Positions 1 to 11,847 of a stretch of DNA of 43,151 bases are shown here, in pieces. The DNA is taken from positions 1-43,151 of the forward strand of contig LRSR01003276.1 of NCBI GenBank assembly GCA_001579985.1, read 5' to 3'. The stretch's first letter is position 1. Each line of letters opens with the position of its first letter. The DNA is from Hypsibius dujardini. Taxonomy: Eukaryota; Tardigrada; Eutardigrada; Parachela; Hypsibiidae. The notes beneath the pieces were generated by a model that was given only the letters and a program-made list of their open reading frames with translations, ran no database searches and was not told where the DNA came from. The translations under genes and the position numbers were made by a program.

Positions 1-183
1 GTCCACGGTCATCGGACTTTCGTTTGGAAGGACCTCACGGCCACTCATCATTCATGTGAGGTGACACGGCTACCACCTCGGATGGGCCAGCTTTTCAACG
101 ATTCGGGCGTCCTCCGGGTGCGGGATCCTGCTTCCCAGATGGACTTTGTGCTGGGGCCTTTCCGAAGCCTTAAAATTTTTTGA
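1..183 (+). CDS. 3'-terminal exon of an unrecognised gene (partial)
   Basis: Frame 1 is open from the first base of the window to a TGA at 181-183, giving 60 residues (VHGHRTFVWKDLTATHHSCE... ending ...LGPFRSLKIF). GC content and codon use are clearly higher and more coding-like than the AT-rich DNA that follows from 184 on. No splice donor is needed, so this looks like the last exon of a gene entering from the left. I do not recognise the family. It could be a chance open frame, since 60 codons alone is weak evidence. Confidence 0.4.
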   Translation, partial: VHGHRTFVWKDLTATHHSCEVTRLPPRMGQLFNDSGVLRVRDPASQMDFVLGPFRSLKIF

Positions 184-288
184 TTTGACTGTAGAGGTAA
201 ATTATTCGGCCAATCTCTTTATCGAAACAAGTTTTTTGGTGTTTGAGAAGTTCTCAGATGAAAACTGTTTTTCCACTTCCGGTCGGTC

Positions 289-536
289 TAGGGATGGCAT
301 CAAATTTCAAATGTTAAAATAAAATAAAATTAGGTGCGTTTTTGATTTGAAATTCATTTGACGAGCAGTTTGAGACGTCAAGAAGGAATCCATTAGTTTA
401 CCAATCAATGGCATAGTTTCAGTCATCTCGAGAAAAAGGCGAGTTTCCATGTAGTATTGAATTGGTCGTCAAATCAAAATCAAATCAAAATCAAATAAAG
501 TAAAATCGCTCATTTCGTCATTTGATGTCATCCCTA
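289..536. mobile_element. hAT-like MITE, copy 1 (TAGGGATGGCATCA family)
   Basis: The element starts TAGGGATGGCATCAAA and ends with the near inverse TTTGATGTCATCCCTA, so it has terminal inverted repeats of about 16 bp. Its interior is rich in TCAAAATCAAA-type repeats. It is about 248 bp with no coding capacity. A second, longer copy lies at 29045-29629. I see no clear target-site duplication at this copy. Assignment to hAT is inferred from the terminal sequence and from the duplications at the related copies. Confidence 0.7.
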
Positions 537-542
537 ATAGCT

Positions 543-646
543 GAAAGAATAATACGGAAAGAACTAGGAAAGTCTTCTCTTTCTTTTTCATGTGAAAGGA
601 AGAACCGACAGTACAGTAGTCCTAGTTCTTTCCGTATTATTCTTTC
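543..646. repeat. Perfect 27-bp inverted repeat (hairpin)
   Basis: Bases 543-569 (starting GAAAGAATAATACGG) are the exact reverse complement of 620-646, with a 50-nt loop. The hairpin starts 7 bp after the end of the adjacent MITE. It may be a small foldback element or a structured transcript; nothing else in the window matches it. Confidence 0.75.
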
Positions 647-1426
647 GTGGTGCCTACAAGAATATAAATAAATAAAACAAAAACGTATTATAATCGGGGT
701 GTGCCTTCAGCTAGGCGATACCTAGAACACCAAGAATTTCAAAATTAAAAACTAGGATATATTGAGCAGCTTGCAGGTCATTTTCCGCCCAGCCCTAGGG
801 GTGGAGCGCTGCATCACGAGACCTCAATAGGAACCGTGAAAAGCCAGATTTTGCATGCGAGCTGTTGGTCCTAGGCCTGCCAGAGATGGAGCCGGATATA
901 GCTATCGACTAAACCGCAGAAGGGAAATACAGCAAGGACCATGATGAGGATAAGGGTAAACAGCAAAATTCGAGCTATTATCCGCGACAAATACCTACGT
1001 GTAGTACAAAAGGCGAGACACAAGTCCGATACTGTCCTATAGTTTATCGGAGTATTAGATTTAACGCAGTGTCGTTCGGAATCCGGACACAAACAATCGA
1101 CGAACCTGCCATGATAATCGTATCGCTCAATTTGGCGTCACCTTATCACCTTCGCTAAAATTCGACAGGCTTGTTTGTGAAACGCCCGCATTCATTTTTG
1201 GTCTTTCTACTTCAGAATGAGTTTCATTATAATTGTTATTAATGGCGTTGATTATAAGCGCAACATGTGGGCACGCGTGTGGAATTAATACATCGGAATA
1301 TCTAAAGGTCACATGGTTATTCCATTTAATGTTAATCGGACTATAATTTGTGAGTTATTGCCGGGTGGAAATTTCACGACAAGCCATTGTGCGATCATGC
1401 AGCTAAAGACGCCGTAAACGGTAGCA
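647..1426. other. Intergenic region upstream of the SRCR-CUB-ZP gene
   Basis: No exon could be supported on either strand. The region holds only short open frames with no recognisable protein. The promoter and 5' UTR of the gene starting at 1427 should lie in its right-hand part, but I see no convincing core-promoter motif. Confidence 0.5.
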
Positions 1427-4400
1427 ATGTATTTCATCATCTTGATTTTGGGCCTTTTGGCGGGACTGACACAATCCCAAAATGTAAGTCAAAAGCAATA
1501 ATTCATGTTTAATAGTAAAAATGAGAGTTAAGATTTTAGGGTGAGGTCTTTAATAGTGAGTATTATGGAATTTATATCAATTTAGAGGTTTATTCAAATT
1601 AGTATATAGCAAGGGAAAATTGTCAAACTAGGGGAATTTCATTCGAAATTCAAACGATTCGCAAATTTCATTGCTGGTTAAAAAAAAAATATATATTTCA
1701 CGGTAAAAAATACCAATACAGTACTATTTACGCACAAAGTTTTGCACTCTTTAAATAAAATCTAGGGATCAGAATATATTAAATTTTATGTCTTCAATAA
1801 AATTAAATACTTTGATTGTCGGATAATCTGTATGAATATTTTGAGCAAAAATAAAACTAGATGCTAAAGAGCGATAAACAACTATACATACACCCGCGAA
1901 AATAATGTGTCATTATAAGATACTACGTTTTCAACATATAAACTAAACGATTCAGGCCATTTTTACCCATCATCAATAACATAGTGTCCCAATTCGTTTG
2001 TATACAGAACACAGATGTTCGATTGGTGAGTCCGGTCATCACAGATGCCGGAAACGTCAAGTCTGGCCAGGTGGAGGTCTTCTCGGCCCCACAGAACGGA
2101 TGGATCATTGGTTGTTCCACCAACAGAACGATCCTGCAGAGTGCAAACTTCCCAAGAACCGCACTCTTCCCCAAATTGATGTGCAATGAACTGGGTTTCC
2201 GTAACGCCACGAGGATCAGATTTGGCGAGCTGGGTTTTGGAACTGGATCCGCGGTAAATGCCATGGAATACGTCAATTGTCCGCCAGGTACAGTACATAC
2301 GTATGTAACGTGTAGCACTCGTAATATTCACGCATACATGCTATCCTCATTACGAGCAATTTGAATGCCATTCCGGGTCACGCTTTTCTTCTGGCTAGAG
2401 GCTTGTCATTAATCCCAATTCCTACAAGTCTGGAACTCAGCAACTATATATCGAACAAACTCTTCCTTAAGCCTTTCCCGTTTAGAATTATTTATTTTTG
2501 AACCGATTGGCATTAGCGAAATAATATCCGACAGTCAGGGCGTGGTTATATATATTCATATATGTATAAACTATACTTAACGAAAGAGATTTCCAAGATT
2601 TCCCGGTAGCTTCGTTCCCTGAACACGAAAAAATGTTTGGTTGACAACAATCTGCTGCCAATTTGAACTTTGGATAGGAAAAAATTAATAAACGTTTATT
2701 TCAATATATATATATATATATATATATACATTCAATACACATATCCAATACGCATTATATAATATATATTCAATATATACACACATATTCAATATTCACG
2801 ATATATTACATATATGTACAAGGTATACACCTTAGCACTTCCGGTATGAGGCATCAGTAGGGTAGCCGTGAGACTTTCGAGCATAACTGTTGCGTTGTTT
2901 TGTAGGTGCCAACTCCCTGAAACAGTGCGTGACGGCAGTGTCCACGAATAGCTGCAAACAACGCGGATATATCCACATCACCTGTAACGGTAGGATAATC
3001 GAGATCTTATGGAGTTACCCCATTCATTTGATTTGTTTCGGTGTATATAGAAGATTTATGTAATATGATGATTATTGGAAAAATTGTTTGAAGCATTGAG
3101 GATAAAGATGACTGTTTGACTGTAAGAAGCTTTACCTACTCGGGAAGTGGCGGAGATTTCCCCTCGCGTTAAGGGTGAGGTTTTTTTTACTGATACTTGT
3201 TAATATATCATGATTTTTTATAGGGATCTCGTTGGTGCAAATACATTTGCAGGTTCAGAAAAAAATGGGCAAGAAAAAAAGAATCTCTGCCAGTTTGTGC
3301 TACATGCCGGCGCTTGATTGATGATGATGATCATTTGACAAATTTCTCGAAATTTAATTTTTTCAAAAACTTTTCAGTATTTTACTGAACGTGAACACAT
3401 TCTTAAAATTTACTAGAATCTCCAGCAAGACAAGAAAAATATGATAAGATTTTTTTCATCTAACCGGAACACCTTGAGAAAATATAAAAGGAACAGCGTA
3501 GTGGCCCCTGCACGCTGTGCGATAATGCAAAGTTTTAAAATCAGCGTTACCGGTTGATTGGTTCTCGAAATTTTATTTTTTCAAAAACTTTTTGGTATTT
3601 TACTGAACGTGAACACATTCTTAAATTTTACAGAAAACCTTCGAATATAAGTGATTTACTGGACAACAGACTGCACGCTTTTTTCCATGTTCATGTGTCA
3701 TCCATTGAGAAGCGGGAAATGTCAGAACATGGAAAAAAGCGTGCAGTCTTTTGTCCAGCAAATCACTCATACCAAGATTTCGAAATTTGAATTAACAACC
3801 ACTGCTGCAACTGCACGCGTTATTTCATCTATTTTCCCCCGTTTTTTCTGATCTTATTTGCAAACGTTAATGTTTTTATTTCAGACAAATATGTTCATGT
3901 AATAATACAGATTATATTAACGCTGTCGTTCACTGTTTCATTTTCATTTTCTCAAGGTGTTCCGGTTGGTGGGAATTTTTTTATTTTGTTTTTTATACCT
4001 TGCTGAAGGTTTTTATTAAGTTTTAAGAATGTTTTCACGTTCAGTAAAATACTGAAACAATTTTGAAAAAATAAAATGTCGAGAAATTTGTCAAATGATC
4101 GATCAATCAAGCGCCGGCATGTAGCACAAACTGACAGAGATTCTTTTTTTCTTGCCCATTTTTTTCTGAACCTGCAAATGTATTTGCACCAACGAGATCC
4201 CTATGAAAAATCATGATATATTAACAAGTATCAGTAAAAAAAACCCCACCCTAAACGCGAGGGGAAATCTCCGCCACTTCCCGAGTTAGCGGGGAAAGTT
4301 TAACAATTAACAAATTTCTAATTAATTTCCGTTGAATTATTCAGAAACTCGGGTTTTTTTGCACTCAGAGCATAAACTGGCGGAATTGCTGGGATTGGTT

Positions 4401-7400
4401 GGTATCTTTTGATTTCAATTGGCCAGTCGAAAATAAATCGTACTCTGAAACATCCTTCTGAATATAACATATACGATTAAATTCAGTTATACTAATAAAT
4501 CTTTTAGTCATGCAAAAATTAAAATCAAAATATCAATTTCATATCACCATGTCAGGTCTGATGCCTAGTCCGTTACCGACCGCGGCGACAGGCCCGTCCG
4601 ATATGATCCCCTGTGACATCAACGGTCGGAACATTCAAGTGGACCGTTATTCCGCCGTGACGGCCCAATTTACCCGTTTGAGTATTCCACGGCAATGCAG
4701 CACAACCCTGACGGTATCACCCGGAGATTTCCTCACCATCAATGCAAGTCATCCCGGGAATTCTGTCACTCCGTCCGATGTCCTACCACCCCCTGCGATA
4801 CTACCAGATGCGTGCCCAGGAACCCGGGTGGAAGTAACACAGGTGGTCATCCCTGGCCGAAAGTTCGCTGATCGGTATGAAATTCGGCAGACTATTTGCG
4901 GAACGACCGACAATCTGCCGGTTCCGTTGTTTATCAGTTCCGCGGCGGTGTCGGTCAATTTTACCTATATCCGAAGCGTTGCCGTCGATGATGATGCTAT
5001 ATTGCCAGAATTTCAAGTCAGATTGCAAGGTGATTTCTATTTGAAAATACAATGCAAGGCTATTTTCAGGTTGGGTAAACTTAATTAAGGGCAACCCGGC
5101 GCTTTGAAATCACCCAAAAATCTCGCCGGGTCGTCAGCCGCGGTGGCCATGGATGATTGTTATCGTGTTCCGGTCTAATTTTTTATAACTCCTTCTTGAG
5201 TTGGCAAACTTTTACCTTTTTCAGTTTTTCAAAAAAAAATTCTTTGACGTCATCGGACGTAGTCGTCCTTCTCGAGCACTCTTTTGATAACTTTGAATGG
5301 CGAATGTCTTCTGATTAGCCTCGTTTTGCACTTTTCTGATAGGTATTTAAAATTGCAACCTTCAAAATTCAACGTTTTCAGCTGACTGGTCTAGTTACAC
5401 AAAAACGTTTGAGAAACTCAGCAACCCAAGTTCATCCCACCCCAAAATATGTTTTTTTTACGGTTCTTCCTCTTTTTCTCTGTAATGCATCTTGCTAACT
5501 CAAAACGCTGAATTTTAAAATTTGCAATTTTAAATGCCTATCGGAAAAGTGCAAAACGAGATCAATCAGAAGATATTCGTCATTCAAAGTTATCAAAAGA
5601 GTGTCCGAGAGAGATGGCTAAGTCCGATGACGTCATAGGATTTTTTTGAAAAATTGAAAAGGACAAAAAGTTTGCTAACTCAACAATGAGTAATAAAAAA
5701 TAAATTGGAACACGAAAACAATAATCCATGGTCACTGCAGCTGGCGACCTGGTGATATTTAAGGACAATTTCAAAGCGCCGGGTTGCCCTAAAGGGGGTT
5801 TTCGGAGTTGGATTTCAAAATATCTCCAGTTTTGTTCTGAATTAGTCCAATATTAATGATAATTTCTAAAATTTATTTCATCGGTACATTTCTGAAAACT
5901 TTTTGCGACTAAATTTCAAAGTTACGGACACAGTGGAATATTCGGTTTTCCTTGATTTTCATTGTAAAAATGGCAATTCATTGAAATACAATTATTTTGA
6001 CGTTATTAAGTGGAAATTGATTTGCATTATCAAATATTTTTTGATGTCAAAGGGCGGAGCTACGTGCTAACTTTGAAAGATTTCACTAGAATTTTTGGTC
6101 CTGTAAGAAAACTGTATATAGCATCGCCCGTTTACCTCCGAAAAATATTTGGCTGACACCCATCGATTCTAAATGAAATTTGGAGAGGACAGTGCACAAT
6201 AATCATATTCAGTGCATTTCAAAGAATCGCAATTTTTACAGTGAAAATTGAGGAAAACGTAATACTCCAGTGTTTTTGTAACTTTTAAATTTCGTCAAAA
6301 AATTTCTGAGAGATTTGCGATGAAATAAACTTTATAAATCATCATTAATATTAAACTAATTTAGAAAACAAATTGGAGACGTTTTGAAATTTCTCTACCA
6401 GAATTTCTAAGCTGTAGACCGTAATGAACGCTGATGTTTAAATGCTAGATTTCATAAATGATTCACTATTGTTTTAATTTTAGTTTCTGTATGCCATTTT
6501 TTCAACAACCTGTAATGAAATGTCGTAATTGTAATGTTAACGTTGTTTCAATCTCTGACAATTTTGTGAAATTCAATGCTCGAAAAAAAATTGAGCTTAC
6601 TAAAAATTGCGAAATAAATTATAATTAATGACTATAAATTACAAACACATATAAATTATACGTGAAGTCTGACATAAAGGCCTCAAACTTAAACCATTAT
6701 ACATATATTATAACGACAGACTCTCTTTTCCGTAGCTCAGCAGTCTTTTCTTCTATGAAAGAAGAGGCATACACTGTACAACAACGATGTCTACTTTTTT
6801 TTAGCAAAACCTCAATTGTCTGTGGACTGTAAACTTCCTCGAGTCTCTGTATCACTGGCCAAGCTGGGATTGGCGAATGAAATCTCCGGGGACTGGCTAG
6901 CGGAAGTGGGGGAATATGCTCAAACGGAAGCAGTCCCTCTATCCTGCCAGTTCCGAAATTCAAACGCGAGTGAAGCCCCAGCCATAAATTTTTTCGATTT
7001 CCAATTTTCGTCCGCCGGTGAATGTCGGACTGTCGTTACGCCTCAGGTAAAGTGTCACACGGTTTAGCTAGAAACACAGTGCTCTAAATTGTAGTGCAGT
7101 TAACTATTGGCAAATTTGTAAGAAATTGCGTAGATCGTTCAGTCAAATTTAGTCTGCGCCTAAAAGCTTCAAAAGAGCGAACATTGAACTGAATATCCAG
7201 ATTACTTTAAAATGCAACTAAATAATTAGCAACATTTCGGTTTGAGATTTTCATCCTTGCTCTCGACTTTTGATGAAAGAGAGCATCATTGTAATCCCGG
7301 ACCCTACCTTGCACGCAAAGTACAATTTCTTTCGCGCGACTAGAAGGTAGCCTGAGCAAGCTTTCCTAAATATTCAATTTCACACCTCTAAATTTGTAAC

Positions 7401-9861
7401 TACTCACGCCACAAATCAAAGTTTCTCTGAGGCAACTCAGTTAACGGAGTCTACAGCAGATTTCCAAAGAACAGGCCACACTTGTTTGTCACACATCAAA
7501 AATGTCAAATTCTTATAAATGCGGAAACATTTACATACCATAGTTGTGCAATTGACAGTCTTTTCAAAATAAAACTGCAAAATGCATCGGCATCACAAGG
7601 AATTTCTTTAATAGCAAGTGGTTGGGACTGAGTAAATGAAATATTACTTCACATCTCGAGTCTGACATTGAAAACTATTAGACAGACAGACAGACAGACA
7701 GATAAATTGTGAAGAACATTCTGAGATTTTCCAAAAATAATATATGTTTTTAAATTTCTCGACGTTTAGGAAGCCAAAGTAAAGGTAACGAACGTCATTC
7801 TCATCACAAGAACGCGCCGCGAGCCAGATAGCCTAATCGAACGCCTGGAGCAATTTCGTCTGCCCATCGAATGTATCATGCAGGCTGACCAGGCTGGAGC
7901 CAACACCGGGGTCGACGGGGTCGACGGGTTGACGACCAATGTCCACGTCATCGAACCCATCAATAGTCCCTATCGGTAAGACCTATTTGACCTGACAATT
8001 TTTTATGTCAGTTGTATGTGACGATATTTGATTCTACAGGGCCGAATAAGAAAGACAAATTTGTTTTTCAGGATAATTCTTTATCGCGATGCGGCGTACG
8101 CGGCGCCGTTGCCGCTGACCGGTGTTGCCGTGAGCTTACTGCAAGCTCGCGACTTTTACGTGGAGGTTAGGGGAAGTGTTCCGCGACCGTGGAATGCGAC
8201 TCTGCGGGATCAGCTGACGCGCTGCAGTCTGAATAAGACGGACTCTTCACCGATTGAAGTGTTTTCGTGGAAGTATGTTTTGTAGCTGGATGGATTTTGT
8301 GTGTGTAGATTAGGTAATAATTTAGGTACCGATTGTCTTAATTTTCGTTCAAAAACAGAGGCTCATTCTTAAAATTACACATCTCCCTTCCCCGTAATAG
8401 TTGTTCCAAGTTTTGCAAAACGAAGGTCCATGACCAATTTAAAAACCATACAGCCTTTAAAATAAAATATTCCATGTGGCAGTTTCCTGCAAAACTGTAC
8501 TAGATTTAAAACTTACGAGTACTAAATATTTATTGTAACTACTTTATTTTACAATTACTACATATTTATTATTAGTACTATATATTTAGTGCCATACATT
8601 TAGTACTGGATATTTTACTAAATGCCCTAGTACACATCTGGTGTACGAAAAGATTTTTTTCCGTACACATAAAAGACGAATTGTCACCTTAATTTTGTAC
8701 GTAGAAACAGCGGCTTATATCATTCATTTTATGTACGGCCACCAAAAAACGTACGCCGCACATATTATGTACGACCACCACAAAATGTACGCCGTACCAA
8801 GCCATATTATGTACGATCGCATTTATTTTAATCCGTGTGTACAGTTTTCAGCCCTTGTAAACATTACGCAGGAAGAACATTGTGTCTGACAAAAATCCTT
8901 AGAGAAATCTTATTTAATTCGTGAGGCGTATTTTATACATACTTTGTAAGACCAACGAAATTGTTATTTATTTAAAATTTATGAAGCTATTACCTGTGTT
9001 TGTTTGAAAACAGTTCCAGGGTATAGTACTTATACTGTATACTAAGATACGATATATTCATTATACAGCACGTCAAAATACGTATAGTTTCAAACGAAAG
9101 TTCGTCAGCCGATTCTCATATTTGTTTTACATTGACATAAATTGCCGTGACAGTGTTTCATTTCCAACTTAGTTTAGATTCGATTGACCTTAGCCATATG
9201 ACATGAGCTGATGCATATGGTTTCAATCGTTAATAGCGGCGCTAAGCGCCAGTTGAAGAAAAATAAATGTTAGCAAAATTAGTGAGCATTTACTAGTGCT
9301 AGCTAATTAGCGAGCTCTATCTTCTTCCAAAAGTACTCGTCCACATATCACCGCTGGCTCTTCGCTGCCTGATCTCGAAAAAATGGCTGATGCCAATCGA
9401 TTCAAAATTGAACTTGGAATGGAGAAAAAATTTATCAAGAAAAGTTCAGAAAAAAAAAGTTCAAGACAAAAAAATTTGTCAAGAAATTTTAGTTGAGCGT
9501 TTACGGGCAGGTTCATTACTACATACTGGCATTGGGGCTGACAATCATCTGGGGGCATAAAAAGGGAAACAATCATAATACTGCAATCATCACTTTGATT
9601 CTCGAGTGACAGATGAATTTTCTTTGCAGCAGTAACTCATTCATGACGAGCGAAGACCTTGTCGGACAGAATATGTTCGTGAAAAAATTTCGGTTTACCG
9701 TTCAACCGAATGCGATTCCCATGTCACCTGGGAAGTACCAGCTTACCTGCAGTATGAGCTACACACTTTCTCCACTGTCCGCGAGAAAGACAATCCCGCT
9801 TGCCGTTCGCCTGGACAAAGTGGAGGACCTTCATCTTGCCTACAATCTTACGGTTATATAA
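1427..9861 (+). CDS. Secreted SRCR-CUB-ZP domain protein (DMBT1-like domain order)
   Basis: Eight exons: 1427-1483, 2008-2287, 2906-2989, 4556-5029, 6805-7046, 7770-7975, 8072-8272 and 9630-9861. Phases agree throughout and give 591 aa plus TAA. Exon 1 is a signal peptide (MYFIILILGLLAGLTQSQN). Residues 22-140 form an SRCR domain starting VRLVSP, with six cysteines (group A pattern). Residues 160-298 form a CUB domain with four cysteines, the motif QTICG and a final FQVRLQ strand. Residues 304 to about 570 form a zona pellucida module: ZP-N has its four cysteines (VDC, LSC, GEC, IEC), while ZP-C has the DFYVEV strand but only two cysteines (TRC, LTC). No C-terminal membrane helix is present; the protein ends AYNLTVI. 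ZP proteins polymerise into extracellular matrices, and SRCR and CUB domains bind ligands, so a secreted matrix or mucosal defence role is inferred. The start is the first ATG of the signal peptide. Confidence 0.88.
2704..2815. repeat. AT-rich simple repeat in intron 2
   Basis: A (TA)n tract is followed by imperfect repeats of TTCAATAT/ATATAC type, within intron 2 of the SRCR-CUB-ZP gene. Confidence 0.8.
3138..4286. mobile_element. Large foldback DNA element in intron 3 (about 1.15 kb)
   Basis: The left end (ACTCGGGAAGTGGCGGAG at 3138) matches the inverse of the right end (CTCCGCCACTTCCCGAGT ending at 4286). Inverse similarity continues inward for about 340 bp (3138-3484 against 3949-4286), including CCGGAACACCTTGAG at about 3464 and its inverse at about 3955. 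The centre holds a second hairpin (3661-3756, arms about 30 bp) and a direct repeat of 3342-3415 at about 3553-3635. No transposase frame was found, so it is probably a non-autonomous foldback element. I see no clear target-site duplication. It lies wholly inside intron 3 of the SRCR-CUB-ZP gene. Confidence 0.8.
5088..5790. mobile_element. Foldback DNA element in intron 4 (about 0.7 kb)
   Basis: The ends are inverse copies: AGGGCAACCCGGCGCTTTGA at 5088 and the inverse TCAAAGCGCCGGGTTGCCCT ending at 5790. The arms match for most of their length at reduced identity (for example TTTTGATAACTTTGAATG near 5282 and its inverse near 5580). There is no coding capacity. The left end begins 58 bp after the donor of exon 4. 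No target-site duplication could be assigned with confidence. Confidence 0.82.
5811..6397. mobile_element. Second, older foldback element in intron 4
   Basis: The arms at about 5811-6000 and 6200-6397 are diverged inverse copies: TTAATATTGGAC/CTAATTC-type sequence near 5845 pairs with TTAATATTAAACTAATTTAG near 6350. The element follows the previous foldback element after 20 bp. A fragment of the same family is at about 35970-36045. Its divergence suggests greater age than the 5088-5790 element. Confidence 0.65.
7680..7702. repeat. (CAGA)n microsatellite in intron 5
   Basis: Five to six CAGA units are followed by GATAAATT. The same tetranucleotide recurs in introns and spacers all over this window. 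Confidence 0.9.
8728..8813. repeat. Imperfect tandem repeat in intron 7
   Basis: Units of roughly 35-45 bp built on TTATGTACG(G/A)CCACCA followed by AATGTACGCCG are present about 2.5 times. Similar TAGTACTA-rich AT sequence precedes it at 8510-8635. It is noncoding intron DNA. Confidence 0.6.
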
Positions 9862-10085
9862 ATTTGAACGAGTCTCTCTGTAGTGATGAACAAAAATAAG
9901 CAAAAAGATACTTTGTGAGACTTACTGCTATATAATCATTGGAACCGTTTTTTAGTTGGCCCCATGCTGAATTGCGAGAATCTTTTATGTAATGATCAGT
10001 GAAAGAGATTCGGTAAGGATATTGTATGCTGCTGCTGTCGTCATAATACAAAGGGACGTTTCAACTATCAGGGCGTGGCAACCCG

Positions 10086-10397
10086 AGCAACTCCCCTGGG
10101 GCGCCCCATGAGGGTCCTGCAGGGGTCTGGATTCCTGAAACTTCAATACGATTCCAGATTTTATCCTTGCAAAAAATATGTTTGGAGTTAAAGTAAATGA
10201 TACCTAGTAAATCCGGTATATTTATTATTAAGTATTTTTCTTTCTTTACATATATTATATTTTATCTATTTACTATAGTTAGTTTTTATTATTTACTTTA
10301 ACTTCAAGTATATTTTTTGTTGATCATAAAATGCTGAATTAAATGACAGTGTCCAATCCTCCGCTGGACCCTCACGGGGCGCTCCAGGGGAGCTGCT
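10086..10397. mobile_element. Small foldback/MITE-like element (312 bp)
   Basis: The left end AGCAACTCCCCTGGGGCGCC and the inverse of the right end (AGCAGCTCCCCTGGAGCGCC) match closely, and the match continues through TGAGGGTCC. The interior is AT-rich. GC-rich arms around an AT-rich core are typical of a non-autonomous DNA element. Confidence 0.72.
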
Positions 10398-10929
10398 ATG
10401 ATTAAATTCCCGCTGGGAGTATTAATTCTTTATAGATATAATACTGTACTTGCCTCTGCCATGTGTCACGCCCAGAAATTGCGAAAAAAATTGCTGCTGA
10501 TATTTCAAACACAGAAGGCAGGAACAGCTTAAAGTTTGCTTGGATCATCATTGGAGAAGCTAATTTACGAGCTCTCACAATCCAAAAAATACCAGTCTGT
10601 GACCATTTGGTGTGGTTTGGCCAACAGAACTTTCCCATTTTTTCCTAACTGTATCAGAAACAAGATCCCGGTGCCCTTAATTAAAGGCTTTGCAACGAGT
10701 TCTGAAACAATAGTTTTAAAGCGTATTTCAAGGGCTTTTACAAAACTATTGAATTTTTTTATATTCACTCCGAGGTCTATAACTTTAAATTTTGTGCGCT
10801 TCAATATTGGCATCGTTTGGTGAAAATTTAAACATCTAACTTTAAGGCAAAAATTTAAAAGAATAATTTGCAACCTATCGAAATAGTCATTAATTTATTT
10901 ATTTTAAAGAAATCAAATTTTTTTTTAAA

Positions 10930-11068
10930 TTTGTATTAAATTGTACAAATTGCACTAAATTAAATTATATATAATTGTATTAAAATAACGTGGTGTCAAC
11001 GCAAAGTAAAATTAAAAGCATGATGAAAAGGAAAAAGGGTTCAGAAAATATGAATTGTCAAAATGCCA
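10930..11068. repeat. Dispersed AT-rich repeat, copy 1
   Basis: It shares an ordered series of blocks with 13035-13173 (ACTGAATTAAATTATAT-like, then TAATTGTATTAAA, TAAC, AAAAGGAAAA and a TCTGAAAATAT-like end). It is noncoding and of unknown class. Confidence 0.6.
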
Positions 11069-11335
11069 TAAGCAGGCAGGTGATTCAACTGCCTGATTGA
11101 CATGTACCGCGGTAAGCACGGGATGGGTGTTAGTGGTCCAGGCGGTTTAGTACCTGCATCTATACCTGTATAAGGTGCAACACGTTGTCAAACTGACGGT
11201 CTCTATCACCATGCAGCATCAAGGTTAACCGCGCGGCTCCTCACGCAAACAAAAAGGACGTCATAACAGTTTTGTTCTTTTTCGCAGCACCATGACCGCA
11301 CGTCCAACTGAACATATATATAGGCTCAACAGGTA

Positions 11336-11369
11336 GAGTATATTTATATATATATATATATATATATTC
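11336..11369. repeat. (TA)n microsatellite
   Basis: A run of TA dinucleotides following a GTAGAGTATATTTATA lead-in. Confidence 0.9.
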
Positions 11370-11785
11370 AAGCAGACTTATTATTTACCAGCTACTCCAT
11401 TAAACTGGCCAAATATTGAAGCAGTAGCGACATTCCTTTCGATCGCCTTGTCTTTGCTCTCTCTCTACACTGTACACTAATCCGCCCTCTTACTCAAAGA
11501 AAGAGAAAAGTCAGAAAAGCCAGCGCAAGAGATCGGGTCGCTCTCTTCCGTTGTAAAGTACACCATCGTAGCTACCTGCCTGCCTGCTTTTAGACTCTGG
11601 ATAGATATCAGTTACCGGACTTGTCTGTGTGTGTGCCTGGGGGGCTTTTTTGGTGGTGGCGCCCGTCGTCGAGCATTCAGCTAACGAACCAGAGCGAGGC
11701 CGTTTGTACCTGTGTCTGTGCGTTAATTGTGCCCGCGTTGGCAAATCTTCCCCCGCCCGCGCGTTGATGAATTGCCTGACAAGAC

Positions 11786-11798
11786 TCCTCTCTCTCTC

Positions 11799-11845
<47 letters not shown>
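11786..11845. repeat. (CT)n/(GA)n inverted microsatellite
   Basis: A CT tract of about 8 units runs directly into a GA tract of about 20 units, so the two halves can pair. The apparent Arg-Glu and Leu-Ser repeat proteins in this spot are translations of the repeat. Confidence 0.9.

Positions 11846-11847
<2 letters not shown>

Noticed and set aside
3554-3851. Two overlapping plus-strand frames of 66-78 aa
   Set aside because: They lie inside the foldback element in intron 3 and cover its central hairpin.
5088-5790. piggyBac-type TTAA target duplication
   Set aside because: A TTAA lies beside the left end only; the right flank lacks it, so the superfamily is left open.
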